NCBI GenBank assembly: GCA_041618535.1
Contig: JBFKFP010000104.1
Coordinates: 1-9,925, forward strand
Length of the DNA stretch: 9,925 nucleotides
Source of the DNA: SHLJ01 sp041618535
GTDB taxonomy: Bacteria; Bacteroidota; Bacteroidia; Flavobacteriales; Flavobacteriaceae
Reading direction: 5' to 3'
The notes beneath the pieces are model-generated. The model was not told the origin of the DNA and searched no databases. It was given only the letters and a program-made list of their open reading frames with translations. Positions 1 through 6,813 of this stretch are shown here, in pieces (position 1 is the stretch's first letter; every line of letters begins with the position of its first letter). Made by a program: the position numbers and the translations under genes.

Positions 1-399
1 AGGGACATTTCTCTTACTCTCGGGAAGGAACCTTCCCGAGCCGTCGATCAGCCGGCAACCAAGCGCCCCAAGATTTTCCCTGCTTTCAGCAAAATTCAAC
101 ATTTCTGAGAACAGGGTCTCCGGTACTACGGTATCGGGATTCAGGATACAGATATAATCGCCCTTCGCATATGACACCCCTATATTATTACCCCTGGCAA
201 ATCCATAATTCTCGGCATTATGGATCAACCGTACTCCAGGAAATACCGATTTTACCATCTCACGGCTATCATCTTCAGAATTATTGTCGACCACAATAAT
301 TTCCGCATCCAGGCCATCAACGGCCCTGCTCACGCTATGAAGGCAGAGTTCCAGAAATGGGCGAACATTGTAATTCAGTATGATGACAGACAATTTCAA
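1..399 (-). CDS. Glycosyltransferase family 2 (3' part missing, cut by window edge)
   Basis: This is the first 133 residues of a GT-A fold glycosyltransferase, which would transfer a sugar from an activated nucleotide donor at the cytoplasmic face of the membrane, probably for envelope polysaccharide. Visible family signs are the N-terminal strand KLSVIILNYN (2-11), EIIVVDNNSEDDS (33-45) that contacts the nucleotide, the ENYGFARGNNIG stretch (63-74), the DXD-like NPDT (87-90) for the metal, and PESKR (126-130), typical of the rhamnosyltransferase-like subgroup. The rest of the protein lies beyond base 1. No ATG is available: an in-frame TAG, which is recR's own stop, lies 9 bases upstream, so the start must be TTG at 399 (or the TTG at 393). 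It sits directly downstream of recR in the same frame, probably on one transcript. The sugar substrate cannot be told from this fragment. Confidence 0.9.
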   Translation of the reverse strand, partial: MKLSVIILNYNVRPFLELCLHSVSRAVDGLDAEIIVVDNNSEDDSREMVKSVFPGVRLIHNAENYGFARGNNIGVSYAKGDYICILNPDTVVPETLFSEMLNFAESRENLGALGCRLIDGSGRFLPESKRNVP

Positions 400-408
400 G
401 GCCGGCCG

Positions 409-1026
409 CTACAATTTAAGTGAAGTTTCAAATGGAATTCGATTCACTATGCTCCGGCCAAGGGTAACCTCGTCGGCATATTCCAGCTCATCTCCCACGG
501 CGATCCCCCGGGCAATGGTGGTAGTCGTGACATCAAAATCCTTGAGCTGACGGTAAATATAGAAGTTAGTGGTATCGCCCTCCATGGTTGAGCTCAATGC
601 AAAGATCAGTTCCCGAACCTCGCCTTCCTTCACCCTTTCAATTAATGGTGTAATATTGAGGTCGTGCGGGCCAATCCCGTCCATGGGAGAGATCTTTCCC
701 CCGAGAACATGATAGAGACCATTAAATGAACTGGTACCCTCTATCGCCATCACATCCCGGATATCTTCAACCACACATATAAGCGTCCTGTCACGGTTCA
801 TATTGGCGCATATTTCACAGGTATCCGTATCGCTAATGTTAAAACATCTTTTACAATACCGTACCTGCTCTCTCAACTCGGCGAGGGCTTTGGTCAAATG
901 CCTGGTTTGTTCAGCAGGGCGCTGCAACAGATGCAACACCAGGCGGAGTGCCGTGCGCTTGCCAATGCCAGGCAATTGAGCCATTTCATCAACGGCATTC
1001 TGCAATAATTTTGACGAGAAATCCAT
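409..1026 (-). CDS. recR: Recombination mediator protein RecR
   Basis: RecR works with RecO (and RecF) to load RecA onto SSB-coated single-stranded DNA during gap repair. At 205 residues it has the normal family length and all expected parts in order: an N-terminal helix-hairpin-helix with LPGIGKRTALRLVLHLL (18-34), a C4 zinc finger with Cys58, Cys61, Cys70 and Cys73, a Toprim domain from about 81 (ICVVEDIRDVMAIE, 83-96, then YHVLGGKISPMDGIGP), and the C-terminal IARGIAVGDELEYADEVTLG (171-190) that closes the ring. The ATG at 1026 gives the standard MDFSSKLLQNAVDEMAQLPG start. It is transcribed away from the sodium symporter, with a 114-base gap between their start codons, and is followed after 9 bases by a glycosyltransferase. 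No residue looks out of place. Confidence 0.98.
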   Translation of the reverse strand: MDFSSKLLQNAVDEMAQLPGIGKRTALRLVLHLLQRPAEQTRHLTKALAELREQVRYCKRCFNISDTDTCEICANMNRDRTLICVVEDIRDVMAIEGTSSFNGLYHVLGGKISPMDGIGPHDLNITPLIERVKEGEVRELIFALSSTMEGDTTNFYIYRQLKDFDVTTTTIARGIAVGDELEYADEVTLGRSIVNRIPFETSLKL

Positions 1027-1140
1027 TGGAGCGAATTTACAATTTATTTATGTGTTGGTCATGATATAGAGCTTTCAATTCGACCTAAAATTTGCGTATT
1101 GGAAATTTTAATCGGTAATTTGAATCACACAGTATTTTGT

Positions 1141-2607
1141 ATGAAACCCATCGAGATCCTACTTCTGATCGCAGCTTATTTCGCGGTCTTACTCCTTATC
1201 TCCTATTTTACCGGAAAAAATGATTCCAATGACGATTTCTTCCAGGCCGGAAAGAAGTCGCCCTGGTACCTGGTCGCCTTCGGGATGGTAGGCGCCTCAT
1301 TGTCCGGAGTGACCTTTATCTCTGTCCCCGGATGGGTGGAAGGCTCCCAATTCAGTTATATGCAGGTGGTTACAGGGTACCTCTTCGGCTATTTTGTGGT
1401 GGCCTTTGTGCTGATGCCGATCTATTACCGGCTGAATGTGACTTCCATCTATGAATACCTGGATGGCCGTTTTGGAAAGGTAAGTCATAAAACCGGTGCA
1501 TTTTTCTTCTTTGTTTCCAGGGTTCTTGGAGCGGCCTTCAGATTATTCCTGGTTGCCATTGTATTACAGCAATTCGTATTCGACGCCTGGAAGGTGCCTT
1601 TTGAAGTTACGGTTATTCTTTCTATTCTTCTTATCTGGATCTACACTAATAAGGGCGGGATCAAAACCATAGTCTGGACAGATACGCTTCAAACCCTTTT
1701 TATGATCCTTGCCGTTATTCTTTCCATATATTTCATTCTGAAGGAAATGGACTGGACTTTTAGTGAGTTCATGGTATCGACAGAGTTCGATAAATACAAT
1801 AAATTTATTTTCACCGACAGCTTCCTCAACAGGAACCACCTGGTGAAATCTTTCCTAGGCGGGATGTTCATCACCATATGTATGACCGGCCTGGACCAGG
1901 ATATGATGCAGAAGAACCTGACCTGTAAAAACCTTGCTGATGCCCAGAAGAACATGGTGTCCTTCAGTTTTGTGCTGGTTGGAGTAACTTTCCTGTTCAT
2001 GTTGTTAGGTGCCTTGTTGTTCATTTATTCAGAAACCAATGGCATAGCTGTTCCACTCATGGACGGCTCGCCTAAGACCGACCTGCTGTTTCCTGAGATA
2101 GCCCTGAACAGCGGATTGGGCAAAGTCCTGGCTATAACTTTTATGCTGGGGCTGATAGCAGCGGCCTACAGCAGCGCTGACAGCGCCCTCACATCGCTGA
2201 CCACTTCATTCTGTGTAGACTTTCTCAATATCTCGAAGAAACCGGAACACTTTCAGAAAAAACTCAGGAAAAGGGTTCATATTCTTATGAGCCTGATGCT
2301 GGTGATCGTGATTATCATATTTAAATATGTGTTGAGCCGGAACATCATCGACAGCCTGTTAACCGTTGCGGGATATACTTACGGCCCTCTGCTCGGATTA
2401 TTTGCCTTCGGGATCTTTACAAAATGGAAGATAAAGGACCGTTATGTGTGGATCGTCACCCTGGCTTCGGTGGTACTTGTAACCATCCTTGGAAATATTC
2501 CTGCTGAGAACCTTGGCGGCTACCAGATAGGTTACGAACTTCTTCCCGTAAATGGGTTAATAACCTTTTTAGGATTAATACTGATTCGTAGCAAGAAGGA
2601 CAAGTGA
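1141..2607 (+). CDS. Sodium:solute symporter (SSS family)
   Basis: This is an integral inner-membrane transporter of the solute:sodium symporter family (LeuT fold), which couples sodium entry to uptake of a small solute. The reading frame opens at a TTG at 1099, but the ATG at 1141 is preferred: it gives 488 residues and puts the first membrane helix (MKPIEILLLIAAYFAVLLLI) right at the N-terminus, as in relatives. Hydrophobic helices occur along the whole length, consistent with the family's usual thirteen. Family marks include the DDFFQAGKKSPW stretch after helix 1, GASLSGVTFISVPGW in helix 2, GLDQDMMQKNL in the middle, and AAAYSSADSALTS (about 340-352), whose serines match the sodium-site helix. 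The substrate cannot be assigned: sugar, amino-acid, carboxylate and sialic-acid carriers all share these motifs. Its last 33 bases overlap the end of the convergent CoA-binding gene. Confidence 0.93.
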   Translation: MKPIEILLLIAAYFAVLLLISYFTGKNDSNDDFFQAGKKSPWYLVAFGMVGASLSGVTFISVPGWVEGSQFSYMQVVTGYLFGYFVVAFVLMPIYYRLNVTSIYEYLDGRFGKVSHKTGAFFFFVSRVLGAAFRLFLVAIVLQQFVFDAWKVPFEVTVILSILLIWIYTNKGGIKTIVWTDTLQTLFMILAVILSIYFILKEMDWTFSEFMVSTEFDKYNKFIFTDSFLNRNHLVKSFLGGMFITICMTGLDQDMMQKNLTCKNLADAQKNMVSFSFVLVGVTFLFMLLGALLFIYSETNGIAVPLMDGSPKTDLLFPEIALNSGLGKVLAITFMLGLIAAAYSSADSALTSLTTSFCVDFLNISKKPEHFQKKLRKRVHILMSLMLVIVIIIFKYVLSRNIIDSLLTVAGYTYGPLLGLFAFGIFTKWKIKDRYVWIVTLASVVLVTILGNIPAENLGGYQIGYELLPVNGLITFLGLILIRSKKDK

Positions 2608-2937
2608 GCAGGCCACTTCCACATAAATGCCATTAGATTTCAGAATATTGAAGAATTCAGGGTTCTCCGTTCCCGGATTAAAGATCACGCGCTTTGGGTT
2701 TAGTTCAAGTATATAATCCAAATAATCCATCTGGTGCTTCGGGCTGATATATAGACTAATGGTGTGTATTTCCGGAATGTGCCGGCGTTTATCACTTACC
2801 TCAACCCCGTTAATATTTCCTGGCCTTAGGCCAAAGGCATAAACCTCATGCCCGTTTCTCAACAGGCGATGGATTATCTGGTTTGAAATACGCTCAGGTT
2901 TTAATGAAGCACCTAGCACGAGTGTCTTAATATTCAT
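2575..2937 (-). CDS. CoA-binding domain protein (CoA_binding_2 family)
   Basis: A small stand-alone Rossmann protein of 120 residues, cytoplasmic, with no signal peptide or membrane helix. It resembles the CoA-binding domain of succinyl-CoA synthetase alpha and the YccU-type proteins. Visible signs are the first strand and nucleotide loop TLVLGASLKPERISN (5-19), strand 2 EVYAFGLRPG (31-40), the GVEV segment (44-47), RVIFNPGTENPEF (83-95) and a closing EVACSLVLLATNQY (107-120). The last segment is characteristic of the family, so the true 3' end lies inside the symporter gene and the 33-base tail-to-tail overlap is real. The start codon at 2937 lies only 3 bases from the GTTAA array shared with the divergent barrel gene. 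Physiological role unknown; CoA binding is inferred from the family, not shown here. Confidence 0.88.
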   Translation of the reverse strand: MNIKTLVLGASLKPERISNQIIHRLLRNGHEVYAFGLRPGNINGVEVSDKRRHIPEIHTISLYISPKHQMDYLDYILELNPKRVIFNPGTENPEFFNILKSNGIYVEVACSLVLLATNQY

Positions 2938-2938
2938 T

Positions 2939-2978
2939 CTGTTAAAAGGATGTTAAGGTCTGTTAAATAAAGTAACAG
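2939..2978. promoter_or_regulatory. Helically spaced GTTAA array, candidate operator
   Basis: Three direct copies of GTTAA start at 2941, 2952 and 2962, 11 and 10 bases apart. A fourth element, GTAAC at 2972, is the inverted partner of the third: CTGTTA at 2960-2965 and TAACAG at 2973-2978 form a perfect 6-base dyad with a 7-base spacer. The outer copies extend to CTGTTAA. It lies between the divergent CoA-binding and outer-membrane barrel genes, about 65-100 bases before the barrel start codon. Tandem half-sites at one-turn spacing are usual for OmpR/PhoB-type regulators; the regulator itself is not in the window. Confidence 0.5.
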
Positions 2979-3041
2979 CATTTCAGGACGATCGTCTATC
3001 TAGTAGCCGAATTTATATTAAATCAATCAATCAAAAAACAA

Positions 3042-5513
3042 ATGAGACATTTTATTGCCTTGTGGGTAGCTTTTATCCTTTGCCTGTCACCTGCCCTGGC
3101 AAATCCAACCGACGAAATTTTCAAAGATGGGCAAATCTCTGGTATCGTTATCGATGACACCCTGAACGCACCTCTGCCCTATGTAAATATAGTCATCAAG
3201 AACAGCAATGGAGAGATCGTTACCGGGGGGATCACCTCTGAGGACGGGACCTTCCAGATCAAAAAGATACCTGAAGGCGAATATCTTGTGAGCATTCAAT
3301 TCATCGGTTTTGCGAAAATTGATAAGTCCATTACAATCAGCCGGAGAAACTCAAAGATAGATCTTGGAGAGATCCGCCTTGTAGAGTCGGCTGAAGGCCT
3401 TGATGAGGTGACTCTGGTGGCCGAGGTATCCACTATTCAGCAAAAGATAGACAGGAAGGTCATCAATGTTGGAAAGGATCTTACCACAAGCGGTCCAACG
3501 GCTTCAGACATCATGAACAACCTGCCTTCGGTAAATGTTGATCAGCAAACCGGTGCCCTCAGCATGAGGGGAAACCAAAATGTGCGTGTGATGGTAGATG
3601 GCAAATTGACGAACATCCCAGCCGCCCAACTTTTAAAACAGATCCCTTCAACATCGATTAAGCAGATAGAATTGATCACGAATCCTTCCGCAAAGTATAA
3701 TCCCGAGGGCATGAGTGGAATTATCAACATCATCCTGCACAAGAACACGAATATAGGGTTTAACGGAAACCTCAATGTGGGCCTGGCATATGAGAGGCAA
3801 CCTAAGTTCAACAGTGCCATCGACCTCAACTACCGGAACGGGAAATTTAACTTCTTCGGAAATTACAGCAACAATATTTCAGACAATGAGAACTGGGGAT
3901 ATATAGACCGTATTGACCAGGGTATCATTCAGACCATCGATATACTGGATGAGAGAGATTCCCATCTATTCAAATTTGGTGTTGATTTTTATTTGAACGA
4001 TAAAAATACCATTTCGGTTTTCACCAATCAGAATCTCTTTGATGGTGCCACTGAAGGAGACACCGATATTCTCTATCCTGATCCTACTACAGATCAGTTT
4101 CAGCATATCGCCAATATCAATGATAATCTCTCTGCGCAGTACAACTTCAACTATAAGCTGGAATTCGACAAAGAAGGTCATAACATTGAGCTGGAGATGG
4201 ATCACAATGAATTCGAGGGTGATTCAAGAACCGACAACACCTTTACAGGATTCTTTATCAGGCCAGACTTTTTCGAACTGACCGATACCGAACGTAACAG
4301 GACAACAATCAACCTGGACTATGTAAATCCGATAAGCGAGAAAACAAAGCTCGAACTCGGATTGGAAGCACGATTGTTCGATAACCTGATCCAATATGAG
4401 TCCGACGGACGAGCCCAAAACGACCTTGGGGAATATATTCCTTCCACAACACAATTCGACTATAAAAGAGATATCTACTCGGCTTATTTTACATACAGCA
4501 GGCAGTTCGAAAAATGGTCGTATCAGCTAGGAGTGAGAGCGGAAACTGTTAATGTTGAAACGCTTGCGGAGGAAGTTGACCTCGAGACCAATGAGGAAAC
4601 TTTTATTCCATTCGATAACGACTACACACAGATATACCCGTCAGCATTCATTACCTATAATCCTTCTGAGAAAAATTCCTATCAGCTTAGTTACAGCCGA
4701 AGGGTTGACAGACCGGGTGTTGGCCAGGTGAATCCCCTTCCGGAATGGAACACACCCCTGATATCCCAATTCGGGAACCAGGAACTTGTTCCCCAGTTCA
4801 CCAATTCCGTTGAGCTGAATTATACCCGGCAGATGGAAAAGGGTAGTATTACCGCCGGAGTATTCTACAGGTTAATAGAGGATCTTATCACCCAGGCTGT
4901 GTTTATTGACAGGGCAGATCTGAACAGGATCATATTGACTTTTGAGAATTTTGACAACACCTCATCATTCGGTGTTGAATTGTCATCGAACTACAGGCCT
5001 GCGAAATGGTGGAGCATTAACGGTAGTTTCGACCTTTATTCTCAAACTCAGAATAGCCTTACCGAAATCCTGACCACCTCACCTGATCTGGCAACAGAAG
5101 ACGATATAGAGGTACGCGAAATTGAAGTGGAGAACGTGGTTTGGAATTTGAGAATGTTTAACAATTTCAAGGTCAATAAAAAGCTTTCATTTTCCCTATT
5201 TGCCATGTACAGGGGGCGAAATGAAGGTGTTCAGTTCACGATGAAGCCCATGTTCATGACCAATTTAGGCATGCGATACAGCTTCCTTGACAGCAAAGCA
5301 ACCTTCAGTTTGAATTTCAATGACATTTTCAACACCATGAGATTCAGATTTGAGGGAGACAGGCCATTCAGGCAAAATGGGGAATTCAACTGGGAAAGCA
5401 GGACTGTATTCGGAGGATTATCCTATCGATTCGGTGGTGGAAAATACAGGGCTAAGTCCAGAAAACAGCGCGACAGGGACGAACTTCAGGGAGGAGGACT
5501 CCTTGGAGGATAA
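3042..5513 (+). CDS. TonB-receptor-like outer-membrane beta-barrel protein with carboxypeptidase-regulatory domain
   Basis: An 823-residue outer-membrane protein. A Sec signal peptide covers 1-20 (MRHFIALWVAFILCLSPALA). Next is a carboxypeptidase-regulatory-like beta-sandwich (about 31-113, from GQISGIVIDDTLNAPLPYVN), then a plug domain (about 121-235, with SDIMNNLPSVNVDQQTGALS and the closing SAKYNPEGMSGIINIIL), then a long run of amphipathic strands with aromatic girdles to about 797. The last strand GGLSYRF is followed by an unusual basic/acidic, glycine-rich tail of 26 residues. This layout matches the Bacteroidota OMP_b-brl_3 group, relatives of TonB-dependent receptors. No SusD-like partner gene is adjacent, so it is unlikely to be a glycan SusC; the ligand is unknown. 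ATG at 3042 follows an A-rich leader with no Shine-Dalgarno. It stands alone, with the GTTAA array upstream and its own terminator downstream. Confidence 0.9.
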   Translation: MRHFIALWVAFILCLSPALANPTDEIFKDGQISGIVIDDTLNAPLPYVNIVIKNSNGEIVTGGITSEDGTFQIKKIPEGEYLVSIQFIGFAKIDKSITISRRNSKIDLGEIRLVESAEGLDEVTLVAEVSTIQQKIDRKVINVGKDLTTSGPTASDIMNNLPSVNVDQQTGALSMRGNQNVRVMVDGKLTNIPAAQLLKQIPSTSIKQIELITNPSAKYNPEGMSGIINIILHKNTNIGFNGNLNVGLAYERQPKFNSAIDLNYRNGKFNFFGNYSNNISDNENWGYIDRIDQGIIQTIDILDERDSHLFKFGVDFYLNDKNTISVFTNQNLFDGATEGDTDILYPDPTTDQFQHIANINDNLSAQYNFNYKLEFDKEGHNIELEMDHNEFEGDSRTDNTFTGFFIRPDFFELTDTERNRTTINLDYVNPISEKTKLELGLEARLFDNLIQYESDGRAQNDLGEYIPSTTQFDYKRDIYSAYFTYSRQFEKWSYQLGVRAETVNVETLAEEVDLETNEETFIPFDNDYTQIYPSAFITYNPSEKNSYQLSYSRRVDRPGVGQVNPLPEWNTPLISQFGNQELVPQFTNSVELNYTRQMEKGSITAGVFYRLIEDLITQAVFIDRADLNRIILTFENFDNTSSFGVELSSNYRPAKWWSINGSFDLYSQTQNSLTEILTTSPDLATEDDIEVREIEVENVVWNLRMFNNFKVNKKLSFSLFAMYRGRNEGVQFTMKPMFMTNLGMRYSFLDSKATFSLNFNDIFNTMRFRFEGDRPFRQNGEFNWESRTVFGGLSYRFGGGKYRAKSRKQRDRDELQGGGLLGG

Positions 5514-5554
5514 AGAAGGACACATCTATTAATAACCTACATAAATAGTTGATG

Positions 5555-5576
5555 GTTAGTGTTAATGTTTGGTTAT
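5555..5576. repeat. GTTAA-type repeat cluster A in convergent gap
   Basis: GTTA cores start at 5555, 5561 and 5572; the last two are 11 bases apart. The stretch TGTTAATGTTTGGTTA (5560-5575) recurs with one base deleted at 5697-5711. It lies between the stop of the barrel gene and its terminator, so it would be transcribed in that gene's 3' UTR. The core is the same as in the array upstream of the barrel gene. Confidence 0.4.
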
Positions 5577-5581
5577 TAATC

Positions 5582-5613
5582 AAGGCCCGGAGCGTCACTG
5601 CCCCGGGCTTTTT
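5582..5613 (+). terminator. Rho-independent terminator of the barrel gene
   Basis: GCCCGG (5585-5590) pairs with CCGGGC (5603-5608), extended by a G-U and A-U pairs at the base, around a 12-base loop, and is followed by five T residues (5609-5613). It lies 69 bases after the stop codon of the outer-membrane barrel gene. The left side is not T-rich on the other strand, so it should act only on plus-strand transcription. Confidence 0.85.
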
Positions 5614-5628
5614 GTTAAAATTGGTTAA
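5614..5628. repeat. GTTAA repeat pair B in convergent gap
   Basis: Two identical GTTAAAAT copies begin at 5614 and 5624 (10 bases apart, first copy GTTAAAATTG, second GTTAAAATTT). They lie immediately after the T-run of the barrel gene's terminator. They resemble the candidate operator at 2939-2978 in core and spacing. Confidence 0.4.
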
Positions 5629-5696
5629 AATTTACAGTATGGTGAAATAAATAAGAACTTTTTACGTCTTATATGTTATATAGCATTTTTAGTAAA

Positions 5697-5712
5697 TGTT
5701 AATGTTGGTTAA
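5697..5712. repeat. GTTAA repeat pair C in convergent gap
   Basis: GTTAA copies start at 5698 and 5708 (10 bases apart), within TGTTAATGTTGGTTA (5697-5711), which is a one-base-shorter copy of cluster A 137 bases to the left. A GTAAA at 5692 may be a degenerate further copy. It ends just before the bidirectional terminator of fabH. Confidence 0.4.
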
Positions 5713-5717
5713 TAGCG

Positions 5718-5756
5718 AAAAAAACCGAAACACTTCTTCTAGGTTTCGGTTTTTTT
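5718..5756. terminator. Bidirectional rho-independent terminator
   Basis: Seven A residues plus CCGAAAC (5718-5731) pair with GTTTCGG plus seven T residues (5743-5756) around an 11-base loop. Read on the minus strand it gives the same hairpin followed by seven U, so it ends the fabH transcript 25 bases after the fabH stop. On the plus strand it would end any transcript running right from the convergent gap. Confidence 0.88.
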
Positions 5757-5780
5757 TATTCGATTAAAAAGGACCTGTTG

Positions 5781-6791
5781 CTACCAGCGCATCACAACGC
5801 TTCCCCATGTAAATCCGCTACCAAATGCTGCCAGGACAACAAGGTCACCTTCCTTGATCTTCCCTTTTTCCCATGCTTCACACAATGCAATCGGGATGGA
5901 AGCAGCGGTGGTATTTCCGTAGTACATGATATTGTTGAACACCTGGTCGTCAGACAGCCTGAATTTCTTCTGAATGAATTGTGCTATTCTAAGGTTAGCC
6001 TGGTGGGGTATCAGCATATCTATATCCTCCCGCTGAAGTCCGTTCGTCTTTAATCCTTCCATGATAGCTTCACTAAAACGGACAACGGCATGTTTAAAGA
6101 CAAACTGCCCGTTCATATGCGGATAATAGGATGTATCATCCGGATCATTCTCTTCCATTATTGCATCAACCCAACGGCCTGTACTCGGGCCCAAAAGGGA
6201 TAATTCGTGGGCGTGTTTTCCCTCGGAGTGCAGATGAGAGGACAGAATTCCTCGGCTGTTGTCCTCACTCCTAGACACTACAACAGCTCCGGCGCCGTCC
6301 CCGAAAATGACCGTAACATGGCGACCCCGGGTAGAGCGCTCAAGGCCACCAGAATGATTCTCACTACCTATCACCAGGATATTCTTATACATCCCCGTTT
6401 TTACAAATTGGTCGGCCACGCTCAAGGCATATACAAAACCTGAGCATTGATTTCGAACATCCAGAGCTCCAATGGTGGGCATTTCAAGCAGGTCCTGAAC
6501 CCTTACCCCACCACCCGGAAAATACATGTCCGGACTGAGGGTTGCAAAAATTATAAAGTCGATATCATCTTTATTTAACCCGGCTCGCTCAATAGCTATG
6601 CGCGCCGCCTTGGCTCCCATATTAGAAGTGGTATCATCGCTTGTCTCCCGATCTATCCATCGTCTTTCCTTAATCCCTGTTCGTTCCTGAATCCATTCAT
6701 CGCTGGTCTCCATCCATTGGGTCAGGTCGTCATTGGACACAACATTCTCCGGCACGTAATAACCAAGACCGGTTATTCTTGACTTGTACAT
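5781..6791 (-). CDS. fabH: 3-oxoacyl-[ACP] synthase III (KASIII, FabH type)
   Basis: A 336-residue cytoplasmic thiolase-fold enzyme. KASIII condenses acyl-CoA with malonyl-ACP to start fatty-acid synthesis. The family's catalytic triad is visible: Cys116 in DVRNQCSGF, His263 in IPHQAN, and Asn293 in YGNTTAASIP. Other marks are the N-terminal ITGLGYYVPENVVSND, TSDEWIQERTGIKERRW (29-45), FGDGAGAVVV (163-172) and the C-terminal AAFGSGFTWGSVVMRW. The length slightly exceeds that of short bacterial FabH, with the extra around 190-225 (HELSLLGPSTGRWVDAIMEE). It is not next to plsX, rpmF or acpP, the classical fabH neighbours, so it may be a second, stand-alone KASIII rather than the housekeeping copy; Bacteroidota often carry several. 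A branched-chain primer preference or a role in another condensation is possible. ATG at 6791. Confidence 0.93.
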   Translation of the reverse strand: MYKSRITGLGYYVPENVVSNDDLTQWMETSDEWIQERTGIKERRWIDRETSDDTTSNMGAKAARIAIERAGLNKDDIDFIIFATLSPDMYFPGGGVRVQDLLEMPTIGALDVRNQCSGFVYALSVADQFVKTGMYKNILVIGSENHSGGLERSTRGRHVTVIFGDGAGAVVVSRSEDNSRGILSSHLHSEGKHAHELSLLGPSTGRWVDAIMEENDPDDTSYYPHMNGQFVFKHAVVRFSEAIMEGLKTNGLQREDIDMLIPHQANLRIAQFIQKKFRLSDDQVFNNIMYYGNTTAASIPIALCEAWEKGKIKEGDLVVLAAFGSGFTWGSVVMRW

Positions 6792-6813
6792 ATAAAAGTT
6801 AGTTTATCTCTTA

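Noticed and set aside
220..423. 67-codon open frame on the plus strand
   Set aside because: Lies antisense to the glycosyltransferase, whose minus-strand frame has clear family motifs throughout; the plus-strand translation has none.
1091..1122. TTTG then TAATTTG as a symporter promoter
   Set aside because: The TAATTTG element is one base short of TANNTTTG, so the match is too weak to annotate.
1099..1140. 14 extra N-terminal codons for the symporter from a TTG
   Set aside because: The ATG at 1141 starts directly on the first membrane helix as in relatives; the added residues (EILIGNLNHTVFC) look like translated leader.
3023..3034. ATCA tandem repeat just before the barrel start codon
   Set aside because: Only about three short units in an A-rich leader of the kind usual before Bacteroidota start codons; no sign of a phase-variable tract.
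3042..5513. Assignment of the barrel protein as a SusC glycan importer
   Set aside because: No SusD-like lipoprotein or glycan-degrading gene is adjacent, and the domain order and tail fit the OMP_b-brl_3 group better.
5350..5532. 60-codon open frame overlapping the end of the barrel gene
   Set aside because: Shadow frame of the barrel coding sequence; no independent start signal or protein motif.
5552..5650. 32-codon open frame starting ATGGTTAGT in the convergent gap
   Set aside because: It runs straight through the barrel gene's terminator hairpin and has no recognisable protein features or leader.
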